Shown here: piece after piece, positions 18,488 to 27,329 of the stretch
How the letters are laid out: the number at the start of each line of letters is the position of its first letter
How positions within the stretch are numbered: position 1 is the first letter of the stretch
Notes under the pieces: generated by a model
Told to the model about the DNA's origin: nothing
The model's database searches: none
Seen by the model: the letters and a program-made list of their open reading frames with translations, nothing else
Origin: Flavobacteriales bacterium
GTDB taxonomy: Bacteria > Bacteroidota > Bacteroidia > Flavobacteriales > Flavobacteriaceae
NCBI GenBank assembly: GCA_027065715.1
Contig: JAMONO010000016.1
Location: 1 to 52,378 of the forward strand
Reading direction: 5' to 3'
Length of the DNA stretch: 52,378 nucleotides
Translations under genes and position numbers: made by a program

Positions 18488-18892
18488 ATGAAACACATTA
18501 TAATTGTTTTTGTCATCAGTATGTCATTGCAAACTGTTACCGCACAAGTTCCCGACCAAATGCCCGTTTATCCGGGGTGCGAAAAAGCAGAAGCAAAAAT
18601 GCCTTGTTTTAAAGAAAAACTTTTGAATTTTATTGCCGAAAATTTTAATTCCGATTTACTTCAAAAAATCAAAGGACAATCCGAAGTTCAAATGATGGTT
18701 TCGTTTGTCATTGATACGAACGGTAAACCGGTTCAGGTTAAAATCAGTTCGGCATACGAATTTTTAAACAATGAGATGCAAAAAGTTATAAACCGGTTAC
18801 CTCAATTGGTTCCCGCATACTCACAAGGGATTGCGATTCGTATGCAATATGAATTGCCGGTGGTTTTTGAGGTTGAAGAATCAACCAATTAA
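18488..18892 (+). CDS. Secreted TonB C-terminal-domain-like protein
   Basis: The 134-residue protein has a signal peptide (residues 1-19, ending TVTAQ). A short region with two cysteines follows (PVYPGCEKAEAKMPCFKEKL). Then comes a beta-alpha-beta unit, VQMMVSFVIDTNGKPVQVKI to VPAYSQGIAIRMQYELPVVF, which resembles the TonB C-terminal domain. It lacks the membrane anchor and Pro-rich spanner, so it cannot energise a receptor by itself. Such stand-alone proteins are common in Flavobacteriia and their role is unclear. It is monocistronic; its 3' end faces the HMG-CoA reductase gene across a dispersed repeat. Confidence 0.7.
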   Translation: MKHIIIVFVISMSLQTVTAQVPDQMPVYPGCEKAEAKMPCFKEKLLNFIAENFNSDLLQKIKGQSEVQMMVSFVIDTNGKPVQVKISSAYEFLNNEMQKVINRLPQLVPAYSQGIAIRMQYELPVVFEVEESTN

Positions 18893-18990
18893 AAAAAATA
18901 GACTTTATAATGAATTTTAATGTGGTTTAGTCTGTCCTTTTGATTATCATTTTAAAATTTTGATGCGGATTTGTTCGGCACACGTTTTGA

Positions 18991-19310
18991 AACAAGGCAG
19001 TTTTGTCGCATTTACGTCCACCGATTAATATTGGAAATTGCCAAAAAATAAAGATTTCTCACTGCGTTCGAAATGAACACTTTGTTGTTTAATATGTTGA
19101 TTAACAGTATGTTGCTATTGTGAGGGGCGAGACACGAGCGCCGTGGCAATCTTTGGTTTTTGTGTCGGTTTATTGAATTAGATTCTTCACTTCGCTTTGC
19201 TCCGTTCAGGATGACAGCACTTCGATAGGCGTTATTAGTCGTTTCAATGGGTATCTTATGAAACATGTCTTGAAGTATCGGCATATCTCCCGAAGTATCG
19301 GGACATCGAT
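18991..19310 (+). repeat. Dispersed modular intergenic repeat, copy A
   Basis: This non-coding sequence fills most of the 468-base gap between two convergent genes. It contains three short modules in order: TTTCTCACTGCGTTCGAAAT (19054-19073), a hairpin-forming unit ending CCGTGGCAATCTTTG (19112-19154) and GATTCTTCACTTCGCT...CCGTTCAGGATGACA (19181-19215). The same order occurs at 34401-34668 (opposite strand) and 50261-50575. Short open frames within it, with RSEES-like translations, are by-products of the repeat. Confidence 0.85.
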
Positions 19311-19360
19311 TTATCAGTTTATCATCAATTACCTACTAAAATAATAGTAAACCAAAAATA

Positions 19361-20647
19361 TTAATCTCTTCCCAAAAGTTTTTTTAGTTCGCTAAAAACG
19401 ACTTTTTTGTCGGAAAAATAAGCTTTTGCTCGCCTCCTTTCTTCGGGATTGGCTTCAATCAAATTTAATAAATTGTTGAGATGCATTTTCATGTGCCCTT
19501 TTTGTATGCCGCTTGTTATTAACGAGTTAATAGCAGCAAAATTTTGTGCCAATCCCACCGAAGCAACAATTCGCATCAATTGTCGTGCAGAAGGTTTTTG
19601 TAATAACTGTAACGAAAATTTGACCAATGGGTGTAAACGTGTCAAACCTCCGACCGTTCCGACTGCCAAAGGCAAATCCAACCAAAAAATCAGTTGGTCA
19701 TTTTCAATTCGAGCATGGCTCAAACTACTGTATTTGCCGTTTTTTGAAGCATAGGCATGTACGCCGGCTTCCACGGCTCTAAAATCGTTTCCGGTAGCTA
19801 TAACAACAGCATCAACACCGTTCATAATCCCTTTGTTGTGCGTTACTGCCCTATAAGGTTCTTTTTCGGCAATAGCTACCGCTGTCAAAAATTTTTGGGC
19901 ATATTCATAACCCGATAAACGGGGTGTTTGTAATTGTTCCAATGGACACGAAACACTTGCTCTCACCAAACTTTCGGGGGTATAGTTGGATAAAATACTC
20001 ATAACTGTTTGCCATTGTCCCGACAACATTTTTTCGGCTTTGACATTTAAATAATCGGCTGCTTCTTCCAATATGCTGTTGATAAAATTGGCACCCATGG
20101 CATCTACCGTATCAAATTTGAATTCTATTTGATAATAATCGGGCAATTCGGTGGTTTTGTCTATCAAATTGACATCTTTTATTCCACCGCCTCTTTGCTG
20201 CATATTTTGTTGCAAATGTGCAACGGCGTCAAGCAAATCTCTACGTATGTTTCTAAAAAAAACTATTAATTCGGAAGTAGCACCGGTATAAGTAAAGTGT
20301 ATGTGTCCAACTTTAATCGTACCTGCTATTTCGGTTTTAAATCCACCTTTATTAGACCAAAATTTTGCCGATTTGGCTGCCGCCGCAACCACCGAACTTT
20401 CCTCAGTAACCATAGGAACGGCATAAATTTTTTTGTCTATAACAAAATTGGGAGCTATTCCGTATGGCAAATAAAAATTGCTGATACTGTTTTCGATAAA
20501 TCCGTCGTGCAACTCTTGTAAAGCCTTATCGGTATGCCAATATTGTTCCAATATTTGCCGAGCTTCGTTACTGTCGGATAAATAATGTTGCAACAACCAA
20601 TCGATTTTGTCTTTTTTTGATAACTTTGAAAATCCGTTTATTTGCAT
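19361..20647 (-). CDS. mvaA: Hydroxymethylglutaryl-CoA reductase, class II
   Basis: The enzyme makes mevalonate from HMG-CoA, the committed step of the mevalonate route to isoprenoids. It has 428 residues and no membrane anchor, as expected for class II. The substrate loop ENSISNFYLPYG is at residues 52-63. The catalytic glutamate is in VPMVTEESSVVAAAA (E82/E83), the lysine in THNKGIMNG and the aspartate in ATGNDFRAVEAG. The flap histidine is in GHMKMHLNNLL. GTVGGLTRLHP is also typical. It is divergent from coaX, with 50 bases between the starts. No other mevalonate gene is in the window. Confidence 0.95.
   Translation of the reverse strand: MQINGFSKLSKKDKIDWLLQHYLSDSNEARQILEQYWHTDKALQELHDGFIENSISNFYLPYGIAPNFVIDKKIYAVPMVTEESSVVAAAAKSAKFWSNKGGFKTEIAGTIKVGHIHFTYTGATSELIVFFRNIRRDLLDAVAHLQQNMQQRGGGIKDVNLIDKTTELPDYYQIEFKFDTVDAMGANFINSILEEAADYLNVKAEKMLSGQWQTVMSILSNYTPESLVRASVSCPLEQLQTPRLSGYEYAQKFLTAVAIAEKEPYRAVTHNKGIMNGVDAVVIATGNDFRAVEAGVHAYASKNGKYSSLSHARIENDQLIFWLDLPLAVGTVGGLTRLHPLVKFSLQLLQKPSARQLMRIVASVGLAQNFAAINSLITSGIQKGHMKMHLNNLLNLIEANPEERRRAKAYFSDKKVVFSELKKLLGRD
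20621..20628 (+). promoter_or_regulatory. -7 promoter element for coaX
   Basis: TAACTTTG matches TAnnTTTG exactly. It lies inside the 5' coding end of the divergent HMG-CoA reductase gene, about 70 bases upstream of the coaX ATG. The placement is plausible, but there is no clear -33 element. Confidence 0.4.
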
Positions 20648-20697
20648 GTATCCGCCTTTTGGTTTGGGCTTGCAAGATACTTAAAGATTTACAAAAT

Positions 20698-21432
20698 ATG
20701 AACTTAATTGTCGATATTGGAAACACACGTATCAAAATAGCTGTTTTTGATAACCGAAACCAAATGATTTTTTATACTCCGGTTACACCCGAAAATTTTA
20801 TAAAAACCGTTCAAAATTTAGAACAAAAATATAAGTTGACGCATGCGGGTATTTCACAAGTGGGAAAAAAACCGAAAGGTTTTGATGAATTTTTTAAAAC
20901 TCGAAAAATATTTTCCGTTTACATTAATTCAAATATTCATTTACCCTTTCAGTTAAACTATCAAACCCCTCACAGTTTGGGTGCCGATCGGTTGGCTTTG
21001 GTGGCGGGTGCCGTATCCAAACAACCCGAACACAATACATTGATAATTGATGCAGGCACTTGTGTAACCTACGATTTTATCGATAAAGACAACATTTATC
21101 ACGGAGGTGCCATTTCTCCCGGATTACAATTGCGTTATCAATCATTAAATAATTATACTGCCAAACTACCTTTGCTCACGCCCCCCGAGAACGAAATTTT
21201 GCCCGTAGGAAACAATACGCAAAACGCTATTCACAGCGGAGTTATTTTCGGATTGGTTCACGAAATAGAAGGTTTTATTGTTAAATATAACTTAAAATTT
21301 AAGGATTTAACAGTTTATTTAACAGGTGGCGACCAGAAACTTTTGGATAGATACATAAAAAATAAGATATTTGTGAGCTCAAAATTTCTTTTATTGGAAG
21401 GAATTAACCATTTATTAAATTTGAATAAATAA
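20698..21432 (+). CDS. coaX: Type III pantothenate kinase
   Basis: The enzyme phosphorylates pantothenate, the first step of coenzyme A synthesis, and belongs to the ASKHA fold. The protein of 244 residues begins MNLIVDIGNTRIKIAVFD, with the phosphate-binding motif DIGNT. It also has DAGTCVTYDFID and GGAISPGLQLR, and PHSLGADRLALVAGA, which binds pantothenate. Starting at 20698 gives a family-like N-terminus; the frame is open upstream to 20617 but that part is not conserved. The outer-membrane protein gene begins 3 bases after the stop. Confidence 0.95.
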   Translation: MNLIVDIGNTRIKIAVFDNRNQMIFYTPVTPENFIKTVQNLEQKYKLTHAGISQVGKKPKGFDEFFKTRKIFSVYINSNIHLPFQLNYQTPHSLGADRLALVAGAVSKQPEHNTLIIDAGTCVTYDFIDKDNIYHGGAISPGLQLRYQSLNNYTAKLPLLTPPENEILPVGNNTQNAIHSGVIFGLVHEIEGFIVKYNLKFKDLTVYLTGGDQKLLDRYIKNKIFVSSKFLLLEGINHLLNLNK

Positions 21433-21435
21433 TTT

Positions 21436-22683
21436 ATGAAAATATATCGTTTTTTTGCAATAGTTGTTTTATTTGGCTCCATTTTTTCACTACAAGCCCA
21501 AGACGGTTCGCCGTCGGTTTACTCGTTTTTCGGTTTGGGTGATCCGGGGTTTAAAGGCAATATAGAAAGTTTGAGTATGGGAGGTATTCATTCCTATACC
21601 GACAGCATACACTATCAAATTAATACGCCGGCAGCTTTGTCTCAAATTAAATATGTCAATTTGAGCTTGGGATTTGCCAATAAATTTTTCAATGCTGCCG
21701 ATCAAAATTCCGAAACATGGCTGTCGTCACACAATATATCATATTTTTCGCTGGCTCTTCCTATCGGAAAAAAAATAGGAATTGGATTTGGGTTGGCTCC
21801 GGTCAATTCAAGCGGTTATCAAATTTTTAAAAAAGACGATTTAGGCACTTATACTTCCAAAGGAGACGGTGGTAATACCCGTTTCTTTTTGGCAAGCGCT
21901 TATCAAATAAACAAAAATCTTTCATTCGGATTAGAATACCAATATTATTTCGGCTATCTAACTCATGAAAATTATTGGATACCCTCGGGAGTATTTACTT
22001 ATACCCGCGAAAACAATACGGTCAATTTTAATGGTTCTACGTTCAAATTCTCAGGTTTATTCCATCAAAAACTTACCAAAGACCATTATATTAATATATC
22101 GGCAAACTATCGTTTGGCTTCAAAACTCGGTGCCGAATACAACCGATTGGTGCGTATTGTTACCGTTGCCAACGGAACCGAACAAACCGTTACGACCATT
22201 GAAAAAGCTAACGAAACCGGAACAATCGATTTTCCTTATGCCGCCGATTTCGGAATAGGCTATGGACTCAAACACAAATGGTATATCGGAACCGGCTTTG
22301 AATACAGCGACCTGTCCGGTTTCAAAAATCCTTATTACGACCCTTCATATACTTCTTACAACCAAGCCTTTGGTTTTAAACTGGGTGGAACTTATACCCC
22401 CCAATATAATTCCATTTCAAAATATCATAAACGAATAACTTACAGAGCCGGAGCTTATTTTAAGAATACCGGAATGAACCTATACGGAACCGACATAACC
22501 GACTTTGGCATAACTTTTGGATTAAGTTTGCCGGCTATCAGAGGTATTTCGAATATGAATATAGGAATAGAAACGGGACAACGAGGTAAAATAACCTCTC
22601 ATTTGGTCAAAGAACAATATATCAACCTACATATCAGTGTATCACTCAACGATAAATGGTTCATAAAACGTAAAATAAATTAA
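21436..22683 (+). CDS. Outer-membrane beta-barrel protein (coaX-linked)
   Basis: The 415-residue protein has a signal peptide (1-22, ending SLQAQ) and alternating aromatic/polar strands throughout. It shows GLGDPGFKGNIESLSMGG and NTPAALSQIKYVNLSLGF near the start and GISNMNIGIETGQRG before the end. This resembles FadL/PorV-like outer-membrane barrels found beside coaX in Flavobacteriia. It lies 3 bases after coaX and 11 before the TPR gene. The transported substrate is unknown. Confidence 0.75.
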   Translation: MKIYRFFAIVVLFGSIFSLQAQDGSPSVYSFFGLGDPGFKGNIESLSMGGIHSYTDSIHYQINTPAALSQIKYVNLSLGFANKFFNAADQNSETWLSSHNISYFSLALPIGKKIGIGFGLAPVNSSGYQIFKKDDLGTYTSKGDGGNTRFFLASAYQINKNLSFGLEYQYYFGYLTHENYWIPSGVFTYTRENNTVNFNGSTFKFSGLFHQKLTKDHYINISANYRLASKLGAEYNRLVRIVTVANGTEQTVTTIEKANETGTIDFPYAADFGIGYGLKHKWYIGTGFEYSDLSGFKNPYYDPSYTSYNQAFGFKLGGTYTPQYNSISKYHKRITYRAGAYFKNTGMNLYGTDITDFGITFGLSLPAIRGISNMNIGIETGQRGKITSHLVKEQYINLHISVSLNDKWFIKRKIN

Positions 22684-22694
22684 ACAAATATATT

Positions 22695-24074
22695 ATGAAA
22701 AGGATTTACACATTATTAGGAATTATGTTTTTCAGTTCTTTGGGTTTGTTTGCTCAAGAAGCCAATGATTGTGATGTAAACTTAAGCTTGGAACACGACT
22801 ATATCGTCGCACGTAAGTATGACGAAGCTTTAAAATATTGGGATAAATTAATCAAAGATTGTCCCAAACACAGCGAAGCTATTTATGCCGACGGAACCAA
22901 AATTTTTAAATCCAAGCTCAAAAAAGCCAAAAAAGCCAAAGACGAAGCCGGCAAAAAAGCATATTTGGACAAATTAATGCAATTGTATGACCAATGGATC
23001 GCTTATTTTCCCAATTCAAAAAACTTGGCAAAAATTTACCACGACAAAGGATTGTTAATGGTAGATAACAAAATAGGAACCGCCGAAGAAAAGTATAATA
23101 TTTTTACCAAAGGCTATCAATTGGACAAAAACAAATTTACCAACCCGAAAGCCATATACGGATTTTTCGATGCAGCAGTAGATATGTATAAAAACCAAAA
23201 ATTAACTTTTGAAGACCTTATCAATCGGTATGACGAATTATCGGCATCAATCGAAAAACTTAACGAAAAATACACCATGGAAATGGAACGTTTGCAAAAA
23301 AAAGAAGATGCCGGCGAATTGATGAAAAAAGAAGAAAAAAGATTAAAAGCCATTCGAAAAAATTTACCCGTATATGCCATTGTAGCCAATAATATGGACA
23401 AAATTTTAGGCGAACTGGGCGATTGCAAACACTTGGTTCCCTTATACAAGCGAACATTTGAAGCCAACAAAAACAATGCAACTTGGTTGCGAAAAGCCGC
23501 TCAAAACCTAAGTAAAAAAGATTGTTCAAACGACCCTATTTTTGAAAAATTGGTAGTGCAATTGGATAATTTGGAACCCACTTTCAGTTCTAAATACTTT
23601 TTGGGCATACTCAATGAAAAGAAAGGAAGAATTAACACGGCTATTAAATATTATAAAGAAGCTATCAGTTTAGCCGACAAAGCGTACGACAAAGCCAAAA
23701 TATATTTTAAACTGGCTCGCTTATCCGAAAAGAAAGGACAAAAATCACAAGCACGAAGTTATGCTTACAAAGCTTTGGAATACAAACCTTCAATGGGATC
23801 TGCATATTTGTTAATCGGTCGTTTGTATGCCTCTAGTGCCAATCAGTGTGGTAACGACGAATTTACCAAACTTTCTACCTACTGGTTAGCCGCTTCCATG
23901 GCGGACAAAGCCGCCCGTGTCGATCCGGCTATTGCCAAAAGAGCCCGTAAAAAAGCCGCTTATTATAGAGCCAAAGCCCCCGGAAAAACCGAAATTTTTA
24001 TGAAAAACATGGCCGGCAAAAAAGTTCCTATGAAATGTTGGATAGGGGGAAGCGTTACCGTTCCAAACAAATAA
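22695..24074 (+). CDS. Exported tetratricopeptide-repeat protein
   Basis: The 459-residue protein has a signal peptide (1-21, ending GLFAQ), followed by helical repeats. The clearest TPR units are AIKYYKEAISLADKAYDKA and QARSYAYKALEYKPSMGSAY (residues ~315-380). A Lys/Glu-rich helical region (KKEEKRLKAIRKN) lies in the middle. The C-terminus has conserved small residues (CWIGGSVTVPNK). It is a periplasmic or outer-membrane-associated scaffold of unknown partner, encoded between an outer-membrane protein and lptC. Confidence 0.8.
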   Translation: MKRIYTLLGIMFFSSLGLFAQEANDCDVNLSLEHDYIVARKYDEALKYWDKLIKDCPKHSEAIYADGTKIFKSKLKKAKKAKDEAGKKAYLDKLMQLYDQWIAYFPNSKNLAKIYHDKGLLMVDNKIGTAEEKYNIFTKGYQLDKNKFTNPKAIYGFFDAAVDMYKNQKLTFEDLINRYDELSASIEKLNEKYTMEMERLQKKEDAGELMKKEEKRLKAIRKNLPVYAIVANNMDKILGELGDCKHLVPLYKRTFEANKNNATWLRKAAQNLSKKDCSNDPIFEKLVVQLDNLEPTFSSKYFLGILNEKKGRINTAIKYYKEAISLADKAYDKAKIYFKLARLSEKKGQKSQARSYAYKALEYKPSMGSAYLLIGRLYASSANQCGNDEFTKLSTYWLAASMADKAARVDPAIAKRARKKAAYYRAKAPGKTEIFMKNMAGKKVPMKCWIGGSVTVPNK

Positions 24075-24076
24075 AA

Positions 24077-24655
24077 ATGTTATTTCGTATTAAAAATATA
24101 CAACTTGTAAAAAGCATTGCTGTCATTCTTTTGACCGCAGTGCTTTTTTCTTGTGCCAAAAAAATAGAACAAGTCAAACGTTTGTATAGCGAAAACGAAA
24201 GCATACCCATATCCGAAACCAAAGATTTTAGTCTTACTTACAGCTTGTCAGGAAGCCGCGTTTTAACACTTACGGCTCCGCTTATGCTCGATTTCAGCCA
24301 CCAAAAAAAACTGGCTTATCAATATTTTCCCGAGCACATTCGTATTGAAATTACCAATCAAAATAGAAACGAAAAAACCATTATAACCGCCGACAGGGCT
24401 TTCTTATATAAAAATCCCGATTTATCCGAGCTGATAGGACATGTAGTCATAACCGGAGCAGATGGCAGTAGTCTGCATACAAGTCATTTGTTTTGGGACG
24501 CTTCCAATCAACATATTTTTGGCGACCAAAAAACCATTTTGCGTCAAAAAGACGAACGTATTACCGGTACCGGTTTTGACTCAAGTATCGATTTTAAAAA
24601 CGTTCGACTCAATCAAATAAACGGTTTGCTAAAAGTAACAAACAATACCCAATAA
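24077..24655 (+). CDS. lptC: LPS export protein LptC-like, lipoprotein form
   Basis: LptC carries lipopolysaccharide from the inner-membrane LptBFG complex to the periplasmic bridge. The 192-residue protein begins at 24077, 2 bases after the TPR stop. It has a hydrophobic segment ending in a lipobox (VLFSC, C26). The rest is beta-jellyroll-like: FSLTYSLSGSRVLTLTAPLM, KTIITADRAFLYK and the later VRLNQINGLLKV. This matches the Bacteroidota LptC family. The frame is open to 24035, but that would overlap the TPR gene. Confidence 0.85.
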   Translation: MLFRIKNIQLVKSIAVILLTAVLFSCAKKIEQVKRLYSENESIPISETKDFSLTYSLSGSRVLTLTAPLMLDFSHQKKLAYQYFPEHIRIEITNQNRNEKTIITADRAFLYKNPDLSELIGHVVITGADGSSLHTSHLFWDASNQHIFGDQKTILRQKDERITGTGFDSSIDFKNVRLNQINGLLKVTNNTQ

Positions 24656-24663
24656 CAAAACTC

Positions 24664-25197
24664 ATGTTTATAAAAAAAACAATTGTATTATTGCTTTTAT
24701 CCGTTTTCTATTACACCTGTCAATCATCTCAAAATATGTTGCAAAAGCCTTATCTGCATACTTCAAGAAACGATAGTTCGTCGTATGTAATAACAAAAAA
24801 AATAGAAATTTTACCCCGCCAAAATCTTCACCTCGAAAAAGACGAAACAGGCAAAAAATATATCAAAATTTTGCCCGGCAACAAAATTGTTTTTAAGTAT
24901 CTTTACAAAAAATATCCGAAAAACCAAAACCTAATGGATGTCGCATATATGCAAAGCATATATTTTGAAACCGACAATTTGGGTGAAATGAAATTAACAG
25001 ACCGACAATTAACCCGAATAAAATTGACCGTCGAAACTGCCGGTTATAGAAATCGACAGTTAAATACTATTGATAAAGGCAGTTTGCAATGGAAACAAAC
25101 CGCAATCGGAACCTACATTTTGCATCTAAAAATAGATTCGACCTATACACATATTTTGATTAAAGAAATTACACAAACCCTAAACTTAACACCATGA
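24664..25197 (+). CDS. Unknown exported protein in the lptC-chaN interval
   Basis: I do not recognise this 177-residue protein. It has a hydrophobic N-terminus with a cysteine at residue 19 (FYYTC), which may be a weak lipobox. The rest is mostly beta-strand-like with many lysines (KIEILPRQNLHLEKDETGKK, LTDRQLTRIKLTVETAGY). Its stop overlaps the start of the ChaN-like gene (ATGA, 4 bases) and it begins 8 bases after lptC. It is therefore read with envelope genes and is probably an envelope lipoprotein. Confidence 0.75.
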   Translation: MFIKKTIVLLLLSVFYYTCQSSQNMLQKPYLHTSRNDSSSYVITKKIEILPRQNLHLEKDETGKKYIKILPGNKIVFKYLYKKYPKNQNLMDVAYMQSIYFETDNLGEMKLTDRQLTRIKLTVETAGYRNRQLNTIDKGSLQWKQTAIGTYILHLKIDSTYTHILIKEITQTLNLTP

Positions 25198-26051
25198 AAA
25201 AATTCTTATTGTTACTGACAATCATAGCCGCGCTGCAAATGACGGCACAACAAAAAAAAGCTTACCAAATATTTAAAGCAAACGGCAAAAAAACCAACTA
25301 TAAAAAACTATTGAAAGCCGCTCGAAAAGCCGATATCGTTTTTTTTGGCGAAGAACACGACAATCCCATAGCCCATTGGCTCGAACTTGAACTTACCAAA
25401 GATTTATACCAAAAATCAAACAAACCCCTTATTATCGGAGCCGAAATGATGGAAACCGATAACCAAAAACAAGTTGATCAATATTTACAAAACCAAATAG
25501 ACTACAAAACCTTTAAAAAAGAAGCTCGTTTATGGCCCAATTTTAAAACCGATTACAAACCTTTGTTAGATTTTGCCAAACAAAAAAAAATACCATTTGT
25601 AGCAACTAATGTGCCCCGCAGGTATGCCAGTAAAGTATATCACGGCGGATTTAAAGTATTGGACAGTTTACCCGAAAACGAAAAACAATGGTTGGCACCG
25701 CTACCTATCAAATATGACAAAAATTTGTCGCAATACCAAAAAATGCTCAAAATGATGGGTGGACACGGAGGCGAAAACCTCCCCAAAGCACAAGCCGTAA
25801 AAGATGCAACCATGGCACACAATATTCTAAAAAATTACAAACCCGGACATTTGTTTATTCATTACAACGGTAGTTTTCATTCTAATTTTTATCAAGGAAT
25901 TATATGGTATATCAAACAACAAAAACCCGATTTAAAAATTTTAACCATCAGTGTCGAAACCCAAGACAACATGAAGAAAATCGATAAAAAAAATTCGGGT
26001 AAAGCCGATTTTATCATTGTAGTAAACAAAAATATACCCCGCTCTTACTGA
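25194..26051 (+). CDS. ChaN/Tiki-superfamily heme-binding-like protein
   Basis: The 285-residue protein has a signal peptide (1-19, ending MTAQ) and the ChaN family signature FFGEEHDNPIAHWLELEL (residues ~50-67). ATNVPRRYASKV, GGHGGENLPKAQAVKDATMA and NGSFHSNFYQG follow. ChaN from Campylobacter binds heme and is iron-regulated, and the superfamily includes TIKI metalloproteases. A role in heme uptake or proteolysis is therefore possible. It overlaps the unknown lipoprotein gene by 4 bases and rnhA by 1 base. Confidence 0.85.
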   Translation: MKKFLLLLTIIAALQMTAQQKKAYQIFKANGKKTNYKKLLKAARKADIVFFGEEHDNPIAHWLELELTKDLYQKSNKPLIIGAEMMETDNQKQVDQYLQNQIDYKTFKKEARLWPNFKTDYKPLLDFAKQKKIPFVATNVPRRYASKVYHGGFKVLDSLPENEKQWLAPLPIKYDKNLSQYQKMLKMMGGHGGENLPKAQAVKDATMAHNILKNYKPGHLFIHYNGSFHSNFYQGIIWYIKQQKPDLKILTISVETQDNMKKIDKKNSGKADFIIVVNKNIPRSY

Positions 26052-26548
26052 TGAAACCAGCCACCAAAATATTGATATATACAGACGGTTCGGCTCTGGG
26101 AAACCCCGGACCGGGCGGTTACGGCATAATTTTAAAAACCGATGACGGACAATACAAAAAAGAATTTTCGCAAGGATACCGACTTACCACCAATAACCGC
26201 ATGGAACTGAAAGCCGTAATCGAAGCCCTCAAAAAAATAAAAAACAAAACAATACCCATCGAAATATATACCGACTCCAAATATGTAGTCGATGCCATAA
26301 ACCAAAAATGGATAAACAAATGGCAAGCACAACGATTTGACAAAACCAAAAATCCGGACCTTTGGAAAGAGTTTGTCAAAGCCGGTAACGGCTTAAACTA
26401 CAAAATTTTTTGGGTAAAAGGGCATAACAATCACCCCGAAAACGAACGCTGTGACCAACTTGCCGTGCAAGCGGCAAATAGCGACAAACTCTTAATCGAC
26501 GAAGGCTACGAAAACAACCGAAAACAACCACCCGGATTGTTTGACTAA
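26051..26548 (+). CDS. rnhA: Ribonuclease HI
   Basis: The enzyme cleaves the RNA strand of RNA-DNA hybrids. The 165-residue protein has all catalytic residues: D12 in YTDGSALGNPGPGGYG, E52 in NNRMELKAV, D75 in YTDSKYVVDA, and D135 with H125 in WVKGHNNHPENERCDQLA. A short C-terminal tail follows (NRKQPPGLFD). Its ATG uses the final A of the ChaN-like stop codon, so translation is coupled. A 7-bp hairpin (26532-26538 / 26547-26553) spans the stop codon but has no T-run. Confidence 0.96.
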   Translation: MKPATKILIYTDGSALGNPGPGGYGIILKTDDGQYKKEFSQGYRLTTNNRMELKAVIEALKKIKNKTIPIEIYTDSKYVVDAINQKWINKWQAQRFDKTKNPDLWKEFVKAGNGLNYKIFWVKGHNNHPENERCDQLAVQAANSDKLLIDEGYENNRKQPPGLFD

Positions 26549-26586
26549 TCCGGTATCTCAGTTATCAAGAAGAAAAAAAATTAATG

Positions 26587-26594
26587 TAAATTTG
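26587..26594 (+). promoter_or_regulatory. -7 promoter element for the OsmC gene
   Basis: TAAATTTG is an exact TAnnTTTG match, ending 29 bases before the ATG at 26623. The same 13-base context (TTAATGTAAATTT) recurs upstream of the nucleoside transporter gene. Confidence 0.55.
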
Positions 26595-26622
26595 CAACAC
26601 CAATTTAAAAAAACAAATAAAA

Positions 26623-27051
26623 ATGGCAAATACAAAATTAGTTTGGAAAAGAGGTATGCAGTTTGATGCTTATACCGACGGTTTGGAACAACCCATACCT
26701 ATTGAAGCCGAAGAAAAATTTGGAGGAATAGGCTACGGTTACCAACCCAAACCCCTTATGTTAGTTTCATTGGCAGGTTGCACTGCACTTGATGTAGCTT
26801 CATTGATGAAAAAAATGCGTATAGACGACGATGTAACAGACTTTACCGTTGATGTCGATGCACACATGACCGAAGAACACCCCAAATTTTATGACAAAGT
26901 ACATGTCATATACAATTTTAAGGGCAATAATTTAAACCGCGAAAAATTAACCAAATGTGTAACACTGTCCGAAAGTCGTTATTGTGGAGTTTACAAAATG
27001 TTTAGAACCTTTGCCGAAGTAAGCTACGAGATCAATTTTATCGAAGAATAA
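26623..27051 (+). CDS. OsmC family peroxiredoxin-like protein
   Basis: The 142-residue protein has the two OsmC/Ohr cysteines: C53 in LVSLAGCTALDV and C121 in SESRYCGVYKMF. It is closer to the YhfA-like OsmC group than to Ohr. The family reduces organic hydroperoxides with thiol reductants. It is monocistronic with its own promoter element. Confidence 0.9.
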   Translation: MANTKLVWKRGMQFDAYTDGLEQPIPIEAEEKFGGIGYGYQPKPLMLVSLAGCTALDVASLMKKMRIDDDVTDFTVDVDAHMTEEHPKFYDKVHVIYNFKGNNLNREKLTKCVTLSESRYCGVYKMFRTFAEVSYEINFIEE

Positions 27052-27131
27052 ACAACTTGGATAAATTGCATAATATATTTTAAACATTTATACGAAAACA
27101 ATACCTAAAAACATATCTATCACTTACAAAC

Positions 27132-27268
27132 AGGCTCGTCTCAAAAGAATAAAATTTTTGTCACTTCAAACTTCAATTTATTGAAGAATAAAATTTTATA
27201 TTGATAATCAGTAATTTAACTATTTGTTTTTTATCAATATATTTTAAAAGACATCTTTGAGACAGCCT
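27132..27268. repeat. 137-bp terminal-inverted-repeat element (MITE-like or degenerate terminator)
   Basis: The ends are complementary: AGGCTCGTCTCAAA at 27132-27145 pairs with TTTGAGACAGCCT at 27256-27268 with one bulge. Inside, ATATTGATAA (27198-27207) pairs with TTATCAATAT (27231-27240), and CTTCAATTTATTGAAG (27171-27186) forms its own hairpin. The whole element can fold back on itself and has no coding capacity. No clear target-site duplication is seen. It occupies most of the 306-base gap before the nucleoside transporter gene. Confidence 0.6.
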
Positions 27269-27329
27269 TTTTTGTATCTGACACACAACCAACAGCCAAT
27301 TTTCAGTCGGTCAAATAAAAAAATTAATG

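Noticed and set aside
19012-19284. Minus-strand frame of 90 residues in the gap before the HMG-CoA reductase gene
   Set aside because: It lies wholly in dispersed repeat copy A; similar RSEES-type translations appear in copies B and C in other frames, so it is a repeat by-product.
26532-26553. 7-bp hairpin over the rnhA stop codon as a terminator
   Set aside because: No T-run follows, so it is only a weak candidate.
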